A DNA stretch of 16,101 bases, taken from positions 1 to 16,101 of the forward strand of contig JAPJRA010000022.1 in NCBI GenBank assembly GCA_030824835.1. Reading direction: 5' to 3'. Within the stretch, counting starts at the first letter, position 1. Every line of letters begins with the position of its first letter. The position numbers and the translations under genes were made by a program. Positions 1-9,986 of this stretch are shown piece after piece. The notes under the pieces were generated by a model. It was not told the origin of the DNA, searched no databases, and saw only the letters and a program-made list of their open reading frames with translations. This DNA comes from Geminicoccaceae bacterium (GTDB lineage Bacteria; Pseudomonadota; Alphaproteobacteria; Geminicoccales; Geminicoccaceae).

Positions 1-542
1 GCCTGCAGCTTCTTCAGCTCCTCGCGCATCTGCACGCGCAGGAAGGGGTCCAGCGCCGACAGCGGCTCGTCGAGCAGCAGCACCTTCGGGTTGGTGATCA
101 GGGCCCGGGCCAGGGCCACGCGCTGCTGCTGGCCGCCGGATAGCTGCGCCGGCAGCCGCTCGCTGTACTTCTCCATGTGCACGCGCTCGAGCATGCGCTC
201 GGCCTGCTGCCGCCGATCGGCCTTGGGCACGCCGCGCATGTGCAGGCTGAAGGCGACATTGTCGACGCAGCTCAGATGCGGGAACAGCGCATAGGACTGG
301 AACATCATCGCGGTACCCCGGCGGACCGGCGGCAGGTCGTTGACGACCTCCTCCCCGATCAGGATATCGCCCTCGCTGATCCATTCGTGCCCGGCGATCA
401 TCCGCAACGTGCTCGTCTTGCCGCAGCCCGAGGGGCCGAGCAGGCAGCAATAGCTGCCGTCGGGGATATTCAGGGTCACCTTGTCGACGGCGCGTGTGGC
501 ACCGTAGAGCTTACTGACGCCGACGAGTTCGACGCTGGCCAT
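1..542 (-). CDS. ABC transporter ATP-binding protein, PotA/FbpC type (partial, C-terminus off window)
   Basis: This is the first 180 residues of an importer ATPase that powers uptake through an inner-membrane permease. Seen: Walker A GPSGCGKT (36-43), Q-loop in MFQSYALFPH (Gln82), signature LSGGQQQR (134-141), Walker B VLLLDEP (154-160) and D-loop SALD (162-165). The pattern matches the polyamine/iron/sugar ATPase group (PotA, FbpC, UgpC), whose members run to about 350-380 residues with a C-terminal regulatory domain; that half is outside the window, so substrate cannot be judged. I chose the ATG at 542 because family homology starts there and GGAG lies 12 nt upstream. An in-frame ATG at 605 would add 21 residues but has no clear ribosome site. 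The gene diverges from the purine operon; whether it is related to purine uptake is unknown. Confidence 0.93.
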   Translation of the reverse strand, partial: MASVELVGVSKLYGATRAVDKVTLNIPDGSYCCLLGPSGCGKTSTLRMIAGHEWISEGDILIGEEVVNDLPPVRRGTAMMFQSYALFPHLSCVDNVAFSLHMRGVPKADRRQQAERMLERVHMEKYSERLPAQLSGGQQQRVALARALITNPKVLLLDEPLSALDPFLRVQMREELKKLQ

Positions 543-869
543 GTCGATGTACGACTCCACGGTCAGGACCCGCGTGCTTGCGGCAGGCTGGCCCGTGCAA
601 GGCATATGCCAATCCGGCACGGACGCAGCCGTCCGCGTTGGTCCGCGATCCCGGCCGAAGCCTGCGCAAGGTGGCGGCAGGAGTGTAACCCTTGCCTAAA
701 ATAGCAGCAAGCGGTGGCCGAGTCGGCGCGCGAGCAGGGGGCGCCAGCACTTTGGCTTTATGTTTGCTTTGAAAATGCTTCAGACGGGCACGCGATTTTG
801 CAAGGCGTCAGCGTGATTTATCAAGGAAGCGCCTGACGGGAACACCCGTTCGAGGCGGGAGGAACAAGA
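543..869. other. Divergent intergenic region between the ABC ATPase gene and the purine operon
   Basis: This 327-nt gap holds no convincing gene: the open frames here lack protein-like composition and ribosome sites. It must carry control signals for both directions. The part nearest uraH (about 750-825) is richer in A+T than its surroundings. It contains TGATTTATCA (814-823, 4-2-4 palindrome), an inverted CGTCAG (806-811)/CTGACG (833-838) pair, and GAACACCCGTTC (840-851, 4-4-4 palindrome) just before the uraH ribosome site. These could be operator half-sites for a purine-responsive repressor, but none is a motif I can assign. No purine riboswitch fold was recognised. Confidence 0.5.
682..710 (-). 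promoter_or_regulatory. Candidate sigma70-type promoter for the ABC ATPase gene
   Basis: Read on the minus strand, TTGCTG (710-705) and TACACT (687-682) are separated by exactly 17 nt, a reasonable match to -35 and -10 elements. Transcription would start near 675 and leave a leader of about 130 nt before the ATG at 542. This is pattern matching only. Confidence 0.35.
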
Positions 870-1241
870 ATGAGCTCGGGCACGCAGGTGGGTCGTCTGA
901 CGACTCACGTCCTCGACACCACGACCGGTTGTCCGGCAGCCGACCTCCGGATCGAGCTCTACCGCATAGCGGGCGAGAGCAGGGAGCGGTTGCTCTCGGT
1001 CGCCACCAACGCGGACGGCCGTTGCGACAGACCGTTGCTGGAGGGCCAGCAGCTCACCCACGGCACCTACGAGCTGGTCTTCCATGTCGGCGACTATCTG
1101 CGTGCCAGCGGCGTAGCGCTGCCCGAACCACCGTTCCTTGACCTCGTGCCGATCCGCTTCGGCATCGCCGTCACCGACCGGCACTACCATGTGCCGCTGC
1201 TGGTCTCGCCCTACGGCTACTCGACCTATCGCGGCAGCTGA
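870..1241 (+). CDS. uraH: 5-hydroxyisourate hydrolase (transthyretin-like HIUase)
   Basis: UraH hydrolyses 5-hydroxyisourate, the unstable product of urate oxidation, to OHCU in the ureide branch of purine catabolism. The 123-residue length is typical of the family. Seen: the N-terminal THVLDT motif with its active-site histidine (His13), Arg51 in DGRCD, the [10 protein letters not shown] segment (His105/His107) and the diagnostic C-terminal YRGS tetrapeptide (120-123), which separates true HIUases from transthyretins. There is no signal peptide, so a cytoplasmic enzyme is expected. The start is fixed by GGGAGGAAC about 7 nt upstream of the ATG. It is the first gene of the purine operon, 36 bp before the NCS2 permease. 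The partner enzymes urate oxidase and OHCU decarboxylase are not in the window. Confidence 0.96.
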   Translation: MSSGTQVGRLTTHVLDTTTGCPAADLRIELYRIAGESRERLLSVATNADGRCDRPLLEGQQLTHGTYELVFHVGDYLRASGVALPEPPFLDLVPIRFGIAVTDRHYHVPLLVSPYGYSTYRGS

Positions 1242-1277
1242 GCGGCTGCCGGGCTCACCCCCAGGCAAGGCAGAACG

Positions 1278-2672
1278 ATGAGATCATCCACCCATCCGGT
1301 CGACGAGATCCTCCCGGTACCCAAGCTGGTCACGCTCGGCCTCCAGCATGTGCTGGTGATGTATGCGGGTGCCGTCGCGGTGCCGTTGATCGTGGGCCGG
1401 GCGCTGGGGCTGTCGCCGCAGGATGTGGCCATCCTGATCAGCGCCGACCTGTTCGCCTGCGGTGTCGCGACACTGGTGCAGACGGTGGGCTTCCCCGGCG
1501 TCGGCATCCGGTTGCCGGTAATGATGGGCGTCACCTTCGCCTCGGTGGGACCGATGCTAGCGATGGCCGGCAACGCCGATGTGGGCCTGCTCGGCATCTA
1601 CGGCGCGGTGATCGCGGCCGGCATCTTCGGCGTGGTCGTCGCCCCGTTCGTCAGCCGCCTGCTGCCCTTGTTCCCGCCGGTGGTCACGGGCACGATCATC
1701 CTGGTCATCGGCATCTCGCTGATGCGCGTCGGGATCAACTGGGCCGGGGGCGGCCTGCCCATGCTCACCAAGGTGATCGACGGCCAGAGCTACAGCTTCG
1801 TTAACCCGGCCTACGGTGAGCTGGGCGGGCTGGGCATCGCGCTGTTCGTGCTGCTCGTCATCCTGGTGCTGACCAAGTACGGCAAGGGCTTCGTCGGCAA
1901 CGTGGCCGTGCTGCTCGGCATCGTCGTGGGCTCGGTGCTGGCGGCGCTGATGGGGCGGATGCATTTCGAGAAGGTCGCCGCGGCGCCGATGTTCGACATC
2001 GTCTACCCGTTCCATTTCGGCCTGCCGACCTTCGACCTTGTCGCGATCGCCACCATGTGCCTGGTGATGATCGTGGTCATGATCGAGTCCACCGGCATGT
2101 TCCTGGCCCTATCCGACATGACCGAGCGCCCGATCGACGAGGCCTCGCTCACCAAGGGCCTGCGGGCCGACGGCGTCGGCACCATCATCGGCGGCGTGTT
2201 CAACACCTTCCCCTACACCTCCTTCTCGCAGAACGTGGGCCTGGTCGGCGTCACGGGCGTGAAATCGCGCTGGGTCACGGCCACGGGCGGCATCATCATG
2301 CTGCTCCTGGGCCTGCTGCCGAAGATGGCGGCCCTGGTGGAATCGGTGCCCGTCGTCGTGCTGGGCGGGGCCGGGCTCGTGATGTTCGGCATGGTGGCCG
2401 CCACCGGTGCACGCATCCTGGGTGCCGTCGACTTCCGCACCAACCGCCACAACCTGTTCGTGGTCGCCCTGTCGATCGGCTTCGGCATGATCCCGCTGGT
2501 GGCCCCAAACTTCTTCAAGCAGCTGCCGCACGAGCTGCACCCGCTCCTGGAATCCGGCATCCTGCTGGCGGCGATCGCTGCCGTGCTGCTCAACGTCTTC
2601 TTCAACGGCATCGTCTCCAGCGCCGAAGCGCGGGCTGCGGCCGCCGCCAACACGCACGGCGCCGAGGCTTGA
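1278..2672 (+). CDS. NCS2-family urate/xanthine permease (UacT/YgfU-like)
   Basis: This is a 464-residue polytopic inner-membrane permease of the nucleobase:cation symporter-2 family, which couples purine uptake to ion entry. Seen: the QH motif of TM1 (Gln23-His24), the TM8 motif with Glu270 in IESTGMFLALSDM, and the TM10 signature QNVGLVGVT (318-326). The segments around Glu270 and QNVG resemble the urate transporter YgfU/UacT of E. coli more than the uracil carrier UraA, so urate, possibly with xanthine, is the likely substrate. Placement between uraH and xdhA agrees. The ATG at 1278 has only a weak ribosome site (AAGGCAG) and lies 36 bp after uraH, so translation may partly depend on the upstream gene. 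Specificity between urate and xanthine is inferred. Confidence 0.92.
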   Translation: MRSSTHPVDEILPVPKLVTLGLQHVLVMYAGAVAVPLIVGRALGLSPQDVAILISADLFACGVATLVQTVGFPGVGIRLPVMMGVTFASVGPMLAMAGNADVGLLGIYGAVIAAGIFGVVVAPFVSRLLPLFPPVVTGTIILVIGISLMRVGINWAGGGLPMLTKVIDGQSYSFVNPAYGELGGLGIALFVLLVILVLTKYGKGFVGNVAVLLGIVVGSVLAALMGRMHFEKVAAAPMFDIVYPFHFGLPTFDLVAIATMCLVMIVVMIESTGMFLALSDMTERPIDEASLTKGLRADGVGTIIGGVFNTFPYTSFSQNVGLVGVTGVKSRWVTATGGIIMLLLGLLPKMAALVESVPVVVLGGAGLVMFGMVAATGARILGAVDFRTNRHNLFVVALSIGFGMIPLVAPNFFKQLPHELHPLLESGILLAAIAAVLLNVFFNGIVSSAEARAAAAANTHGAEA

Positions 2673-2702
2673 GCCTGGAGCGCCATCTTGGGAGCCCGTT
2701 CG

Positions 2703-4164
<1,462 letters not shown>

Positions 4165-4172
<8 letters not shown>

Positions 4173-6477
4173 TCGTCTCCACGGTGGCGCGCACGCTTCC
4201 AAGTCGCACGACAGCGCTTTCCGCCACGTCACCGGCGAGGCGCTCTACATCGACGACCTACCCGAGCCGGCCGGCCTGCTGCATGTGCAGCTGGGCCTCA
4301 GCGCCAAGGCGCATGCGCGGCTGGGCAAGGTGGACCTGTCGGCGGTGCGCGCCGCCGAGGGCGTGGTCTGCGTGCTCACGGCGGCCGACGTGCCGGGCGA
4401 GAACGACGTCAGCCCGACCCATCGGCATGATGAGCCGCTGCTGGCAACCGATCTCGTCCAGTTCGTGGGCCAGCCGATCTTCGCCGTGGCCGCGCGCACC
4501 CGGGATCTCGCCCGGCGCGCCGCTGCCTTGGCCGTGATCGAGTACGAGGAGCTACCGGCGATCCTCGACGCCGAGGCGGCGATGCCCACCGGCACGCTGG
4601 TGACCGACCCGCTGACGCTGCGGCGCGGCGACGCCAAGGCGGCGATCGCGGCTGCACCCCGGCGGCTCAAGGGCCGGATGCACATTGGCGGGCAAGAGCA
4701 TTTCTACCTGGAAGGACAGATCGCCCTGGCCGTGCCGGGCGAGCAGGACGAGGTCACCGTCTACTCCTCGACCCAGCACCCGAGCGAGATCCAGCACATG
4801 GTGGCCAAGGTGCTGGACGTCGCCTCGCATGCGGTCACGGTCGAGATCCGCCGCATGGGCGGCGCCTTCGGCGGCAAGGAGACGCAAGGCAACCTGTTCG
4901 CCTGCATCGCCGCCATCGTCGCCAAGAAGACGGGGCGCGCGGCCAAGGCCCGCCCCGACCGTGACGACGACATGATCGTCACCGGCAAGCGGCACGATTT
5001 CGTCGTCGACTACGAGGTGGGGTTCGACGACGACGGCCGCATCCAGGGTCTCGACATGACCTATGCCGCGCGCTGCGGCTGGTCGTCGGACCTGTCCGGT
5101 CCGGTCACCGACCGGGCCTTGTTCCACGCCGACAACTGCTACTGGCTGCCGGCGGTCGAGCTGCGCTCACTGCCGCTCAAGACCAACACCGTCTCCAACA
5201 CGGCCTTCCGGGGCTTCGGCGGGCCACAGGGCATGGTCGGCGGCGAGCGGGTGCTGGAGGAGGTCGCGTACGCCGTCGGCCTCGACCCGCTCGAGGTCAG
5301 GAAGCGCAATTTCTACGGGATCGGCGAGCGCAACGTCACGCCCTACCATCAGACCGTCGAGGACAATGTCGTCCACGAGGTCGTGGCCCAGCTGGAGCGC
5401 AGCGCCGAGTACGCGTCGCGGCGGGAGGCGGTCCGCACCTTCAACGCGACCAGCCCGGTCCTCAAGCGCGGTCTGGCGCTGACCCCGGTCAAGTTCGGCA
5501 TCTCGTTCACGATGACCGCCTACAACCAGGCCGGTGCCCTGGTGCACGTCTACAACGACGGCAGCGTGCACCTGAACCATGGCGGCACGGAGATGGGGCA
5601 GGGGCTTCACACCAAGGTGGCCCAGGTGGTGGCCGAGGAGTTCCAGATCGACGTCGACAAGGTCCGGATCACCGCCACGACCACCGGCAAGGTGCCGAAC
5701 ACGTCGGCCACCGCCGCGTCGTCGGGCACCGATCTGAACGGGCAGGCGGCGCTGGCCGCGGCCCGGGCGATCAAGGGCCGGCTGATCGACTTCGCCGCCG
5801 AGCACTGGTCGGTGCCACGCGACCAGATCGAGTTCCTGCCCAACCGGGTGCGCGTCGGCAATCAGGAGATCCCCTTCCGCGCCCTGATCTGGCAGGCCTA
5901 CATGGGCCGCATCTCGCTCTCCTCGACCGGCTTCTACAAGACGCCCAAGATCCACTGGGACCGTGCCAGCGGCACGGGCCGGCCGTTCTATTACTTCGCC
6001 TATGGCGCCGCCTGCAGCGAGGTGACCGTCGACACGCTCACCGGCGAGTACAAGGTGGACCGCGTCGACATCCTGCATGACTGCGGCAAGTCGCTGAACC
6101 CGGTTCTGGACATCGGCCAGGTCGAGGGGGGCTTCATTCAGGGCATGGGCTGGCTGACCACCGAGGAGCTGTGGTGGGATCCGCAAGGTCGCCTGCGCAC
6201 GCACGCGCCCAGCACCTACAAGATCCCCGCCTGCGGCGACCGCCCGCACACCTTCAACGTCGCCCTGCTGGAGCAGACGCCGAACCGCGAGGACACGATC
6301 TTCCGCTCCAAGGCCGTGGGCGAGCCACCCTTGATGCTGGGGATCTCCGTCCTCCACGCGATCTCCGATGCGGTCGCCAGCGTCGCCGACTACAGGCACT
6401 GCCCGCGGCTGGATGCGCCGGCGACGCCGGAGCGCGTGCTCGACGCCATCGACGCGTTGCGCGAGCGCGTTGCATGA
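4165..6477 (+). CDS. xdhB: Xanthine dehydrogenase large subunit, molybdopterin-binding
   Basis: XdhB is the catalytic subunit, hydroxylating hypoxanthine and xanthine at the molybdenum cofactor. It is 770 residues. Seen: Moco and substrate motifs GGAFGGKE (232-239), where Glu239 matches bovine Glu802; DRALFHADN with Arg317 matching bovine Arg880; AFRGFGGPQG with Phe351 matching bovine Phe914; GGTEMGQGLHTK (473-484); GTDLNGQA (521-528); and KAVGEPPL, where Glu720 is the general base equivalent to bovine Glu1261. With these substrate residues intact, a purine oxidase is more likely than an aldehyde or nicotinate relative. The ATG at 4165 has GGAG 8 nt upstream and overlaps the end of xdhA by 8 bp, implying coupled translation. 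Bovine residue matches are from memory of the family alignment. Confidence 0.97.
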
Positions 6478-7346
6478 ACCAGGTACTGGCGCCGCGGCTG
6501 CACGACCTGCTCTCGGCCGGCGAGCCGGTGGTGCTGGTCGAGGTCGCGGTCGCCAAGGGGAGCACGCCGCGCGAGGCCGGTGCCGCGATGCTGGTGACGG
6601 CCACGGCCTGTCTCGGCACCATCGGCGGCGGCAGGCTGGAGTGGGAAGGCATCGCCGGTGCCCGCCGGCTGCTGGAAGAAGGCGGCCAGGACCAACTGCT
6701 GGAGCTGCCGCTGGGGCCGGCCGTGGGCCAGTGCTGCGGCGGGCACGTGACACTGCGCCTGGTGCGTGCGGGGGCGGTCGAGGTCGACACGCTCGAGGCT
6801 GCCGAGAGGGCAGCGGCGGCGAGTCTGCCGTCGGTGCTGCTGTTCGGCGCCGGTCATGTCGGGCGCGCCCTGGCCGCTGCCCTGGCGCCGTTGCCGCTGC
6901 GGTTGACCTGGATCGACGGCCGCGCGCACGAGTTTCCTGAGCCGCCCGTGGCCGGCGTCGAGGTGGTGGTCACCGACCGCCCGCTTGCCCTGGTTGAGGC
7001 GGCACCCGCGGGCAGCGCCTGCTTCGTGCTCACCCACAGCCACAGCCTCGACTTCACGCTGTGCAGCGCCGTGCTCCAGCGCGGTGACTTCGCCTATCTC
7101 GGCCTGATCGGCTCGCTGACCAAGCGGGTCAAGTTCGAGCGCGGCTTCGCCGAGCTGGGCCTTCCGGCCGCACGGATCGCGGCCATGGCCTGCCCTATCG
7201 GCGGCGATCGGCTGCGCGACAAGCGGCCGGCCGTGATCGCGGCACTGGCCGCCGCCGAGGTGCTGATCGCACTGGCAAGCCCGCAGGATTGCGCGGGTGT
7301 TCAACCCAAGTCGGCCGACAGAGCCGCGACGGAAAGGGCAGCATGA
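6474..7346 (+). CDS. xdhC: Xanthine dehydrogenase maturation factor XdhC
   Basis: XdhC binds molybdenum cofactor, promotes its sulfuration and hands it to XdhB; it is not part of the mature enzyme. The 290-residue protein shows the expected two-part layout: an N-terminal XdhC/CoxI domain with GSTPRE (29-34), GTIGGG (48-53) and the paired cysteines of GQCCGG (Cys87-Cys88), and a C-terminal Rossmann-like domain with FGAGHVGRAL (124-133) and GLIGSLTKR. The start ATG sits in an ATGA overlap with the xdhB stop, so the two are translationally coupled, and the 3' end overlaps the next gene by the same 4 bp. The last 20 or so residues are low in conserved character, as is common in this family. Confidence 0.95.
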   Translation: MNQVLAPRLHDLLSAGEPVVLVEVAVAKGSTPREAGAAMLVTATACLGTIGGGRLEWEGIAGARRLLEEGGQDQLLELPLGPAVGQCCGGHVTLRLVRAGAVEVDTLEAAERAAAASLPSVLLFGAGHVGRALAAALAPLPLRLTWIDGRAHEFPEPPVAGVEVVVTDRPLALVEAAPAGSACFVLTHSHSLDFTLCSAVLQRGDFAYLGLIGSLTKRVKFERGFAELGLPAARIAAMACPIGGDRLRDKRPAVIAALAAAEVLIALASPQDCAGVQPKSADRAATERAA

Positions 7347-8914
7347 GCGACTCCACAACAATGGCGGCACCGCCGCGCCTCGAGCTGCGGGGGATCACCA
7401 AGCGGTTCCCGGGCGTGGTCGCCAACTCGGACGTCAGCTTCAGCGTCGCTCCCGGCGAGGTCCACGCGCTGCTGGGGGAGAACGGCGCCGGCAAAAGCAC
7501 GCTGGTGAAGATCATCTACGGCGTGCTGCATGCCGACGAGGGCGAGATCCTTTGGGACGGCAAGCCGGTCCAGGTTGCCGACCCGCATGCCGCCCGGGCG
7601 CTGGGCGTGGGCATGGTGTTCCAGCACTTCTCGCTGTTCGAGGCGATGACGGTGCTGGAGAACGTGGCGCTGGGGGTCGACGGTGTGACTGACATGAAGG
7701 CGCTGGCGACCCGGGTGCGCGAGGTCAGCCACGCCTACGGCCTGCCGCTCGAGCCCGAGCGCGAGGTGCACACGCTCTCGGTCGGCGAGCGCCAGCGGAT
7801 CGAGATCGTCCGCTGTCTCTTGCAGAACCCGCGTTTGCTGATCATGGACGAGCCGACCTCGGTGCTGACGCCGCAGGAGGTCGACAAGCTGTTCGAGACC
7901 CTGCGCAAGCTCGCGGCCGAAGGCGTGTCGATCCTCTACATCAGCCACAAGCTGCACGAGATCAAAGCGCTCTGCGACGGGGCCACCATCCTGCGCGGTG
8001 GCAAGGTCGTGGGCACGTGCGATCCCAAGGTCGAGACCGCGCGCGGCATGGCGCAGCTGATGATCGGGGCCGAGCTGCGCACGCCGACGCGCCGCGCCGG
8101 GCAGACGCTGGGTCAGGTCCGGCTCGCCGTCGAGCATCTCGACCTGGCTTCGGAGGAGGCGCACGGGGTCGACCTCAAGCGCGTCGGCTTCGAGGTCCGC
8201 GCCGGCGAGATCATGGGCATCGCCGGGGTCGCCGGCAACGGCCAGAACGAGCTGATGCTGGCGCTCAGCGGCGAGCGCACGTCCGAACCCGAGACCGCGA
8301 TCCGCATCGACGGCAAGCCGGTGGCCGGGCTCGGGGCGGCGCAGCGGCGAGCACTCGGCATGTGCTGCGTGCCCGAGGAGCGCAACGGCCATGCCGCCGT
8401 GCCGGAGATGAGCCTCGCCGACAATGCGGTGCTCAGCGGCTACCGGCGCATGGGCTTTCTGGCCGGGGGCTTCATTCGCGCCGCCAAGGCGCGCGCCTAT
8501 GCCTCGCGGGTCATCAAGGAGTTCGACGTGCGCACGCCCGGCGTCGACACGCTGGCGCGCAGCCTGTCGGGCGGCAACCTGCAGAAATTCGTGGTCGGCC
8601 GGGAGGTCCTGCAGGATCCGGGCGTGCTGGTGGTCTCGCAGCCCACCTGGGGCGTGGACGCCGGTGCGGCCGCCGCGATCCATCAGGCGCTGATCACGCT
8701 GGCGGCCAACGGCGCCGCCGTGCTGGTGGTCTCGCAGGACCTGGACGAGCTGTTGATGCTCACCGACCGCCTGGCGGTGATCAATGTCGGGGTGCTGTCG
8801 GAGCCGATGGCCACGGCTAGCGCCTCGGTCGAGGAGATCGGCCTGCTGATGGGCGGTGCCCACGGCATGAGCGCCGCCGACACCAATGCCGAGGGGCTGG
8901 CCCATGTCGCTTAA
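7343..8914 (+). CDS. BMP/Nup-type ABC importer ATPase with two nucleotide-binding domains
   Basis: This 523-residue protein carries two fused ATPase domains that drive a nucleoside/nucleobase-type importer with the next three genes. Domain 1: Walker A GENGAGKS (45-52), signature LSVGERQR (145-152), Walker B LLIMDEP (165-171), His202 in SHK. Domain 2 is degenerate: GVAGNGQN (295-302) replaces Walker A, the signature LSGGNLQK (408-415) is intact, and VVSQPTWGVD (430-439) replaces the Walker B acidic pair. A single active site of this kind is normal for RbsA/NupO-like ATPases. The ATG at 7343 overlaps the xdhC stop (ATGA) and has GGAAAGG about 6 nt upstream. Purine substrate is inferred from family and operon; ribose-type sugars are the main alternative. 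Confidence 0.94.
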   Translation: MSDSTTMAAPPRLELRGITKRFPGVVANSDVSFSVAPGEVHALLGENGAGKSTLVKIIYGVLHADEGEILWDGKPVQVADPHAARALGVGMVFQHFSLFEAMTVLENVALGVDGVTDMKALATRVREVSHAYGLPLEPEREVHTLSVGERQRIEIVRCLLQNPRLLIMDEPTSVLTPQEVDKLFETLRKLAAEGVSILYISHKLHEIKALCDGATILRGGKVVGTCDPKVETARGMAQLMIGAELRTPTRRAGQTLGQVRLAVEHLDLASEEAHGVDLKRVGFEVRAGEIMGIAGVAGNGQNELMLALSGERTSEPETAIRIDGKPVAGLGAAQRRALGMCCVPEERNGHAAVPEMSLADNAVLSGYRRMGFLAGGFIRAAKARAYASRVIKEFDVRTPGVDTLARSLSGGNLQKFVVGREVLQDPGVLVVSQPTWGVDAGAAAAIHQALITLAANGAAVLVVSQDLDELLMLTDRLAVINVGVLSEPMATASASVEEIGLLMGGAHGMSAADTNAEGLAHVA

Positions 8915-9986
8915 GATCGAGCCACGGCGGACCATCTCCTGGCAGATGCTCTACCTGACGCCACCGTTGGCGGTACTGCTGACCGTGCTCACCGGCTTCG
9001 TCCTGTTCATCTTCATGGGCTACCCGCCGTTCAAGGCGCTGATGAGCTTCTTCGTCTCGCCGCTGCTGACCTTCTACGGCCTGTCCGAGCTCGGCGTGAA
9101 GGCGGCGCCGCTGATCATGATCGCGGTCGGCCTCGCCATCGGCTTTCGCGCCAATGTGTGGAACATCGGTGCCGAGGGCCAGCTGACGCTGGGCGCCCTG
9201 GCGGGCGGCGGCGTGGCGCTGGCCACCTGGGGCCAGGCGGGCTTCTGGATCCTGCCGACTATGCTGGCGGCGGGCTTCCTGGGTGGCCTCGCCTACGCGG
9301 CGATCCCGGCCTTTCTCAAGGCCAAGTTCGACGTGAGCGAGATCCTGACCAGCCTGATGCTGACCTACGTGGCGACGTTGCTGCTCAGCATCATGGTCTA
9401 CGGCCCGTGGAAGGACCCGGAAGGCTACGGCTTCCCGCAATCGCGCATGTTCACGGACGCTGCGATCGTGCCCATCATCGTCGAGGGTACGCGGCTGCAT
9501 ATCGGGGCGCTGATCGCGCTCGCCGTGGCCGTTGGTGCGTGGCTGGTGATGGCCCGGGCCATCATCGGCTTCGAGATCAAGGTGGTGGGGCAGGCCCCGG
9601 CCGCCGCACGGTTCGCGGGCTTCAGCCGCAAGAAGGTGATCTGGCTCTGCCTGCTGCTCAGCGGTGGTCTCGCCGGTCTCGCCGGCACGATCGAGGTCTC
9701 CGGCCCGATCGGCCAGATCATCCCCGTGCTGACGCCGGGCTACGGCTTCACCGCGATCATCGTGGCGTTCCTCGGGCGCCTGCACCCGCTGGGGATCATC
9801 CCGGCCGGCCTGCTGGTGGCGCTGTCCTACATCGGCGGCGAGAACGCGCAGGTCGAGGTCGGCGTGCCGCAAGGTGTCACCGGCCTCTTCCAGGGGCTGC
9901 TCCTGTTCTTCCTGCTCGCCTCCGACTTCCTCGTCCGCTACCGCATCAGCTTCATTCAGCCGCGCCGGGAGGTCGCCGCCGCATGA
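8904..9986 (+). CDS. ABC importer permease 1 (NupP/YufP-like, BPD_transp_2 family)
   Basis: This is a 360-residue inner-membrane permease with eight or more hydrophobic segments. Seen: the family motif FRANVWNIGAEGQLTLGAL in the first third, and the cytoplasmic coupling segment GQAPAAARFAGFSRKKV, a variant of the G-x-N-P-x-A-A-R-Y-A-G-I loop that contacts the ATPase. The longer N-terminus with an extra helix is the usual difference between this partner and the shorter second permease. The ATG at 8904 has GAGGGG upstream and overlaps the ATPase gene by 11 bp; the 3' end overlaps permease 2 by 4 bp. With permease 2 it forms the heterodimeric channel for the substrate delivered by the binding protein encoded two genes downstream. 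Confidence 0.94.
   Translation: MSLKIEPRRTISWQMLYLTPPLAVLLTVLTGFVLFIFMGYPPFKALMSFFVSPLLTFYGLSELGVKAAPLIMIAVGLAIGFRANVWNIGAEGQLTLGALAGGGVALATWGQAGFWILPTMLAAGFLGGLAYAAIPAFLKAKFDVSEILTSLMLTYVATLLLSIMVYGPWKDPEGYGFPQSRMFTDAAIVPIIVEGTRLHIGALIALAVAVGAWLVMARAIIGFEIKVVGQAPAAARFAGFSRKKVIWLCLLLSGGLAGLAGTIEVSGPIGQIIPVLTPGYGFTAIIVAFLGRLHPLGIIPAGLLVALSYIGGENAQVEVGVPQGVTGLFQGLLLFFLLASDFLVRYRISFIQPRREVAAA

Noticed and set aside
543..869. Purine riboswitch upstream of the operon
   Set aside because: No three-way junction with the conserved loop sequences of purine riboswitches could be found by eye; only short palindromes are present.
5167..6753. Long minus-strand open frame opposite xdhB and xdhC
   Set aside because: Same reasons: it is a mirror of genes with intact catalytic motifs, with low-complexity Arg/Pro/Ala composition and no family resemblance.
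8623..8666. Missing Walker B acidic residues in the second ATPase domain, as a possible inactivating mutation
   Set aside because: A degenerate second nucleotide-binding site is usual in the RbsA/NupO-type double ATPases, so this is not damage.
7301..8935. Minus-strand frame of about 544 codons opposite the importer ATPase gene
   Set aside because: It is the antisense shadow of a gene with complete ATPase motifs. Long antisense frames are common in DNA with G/C-rich third positions.
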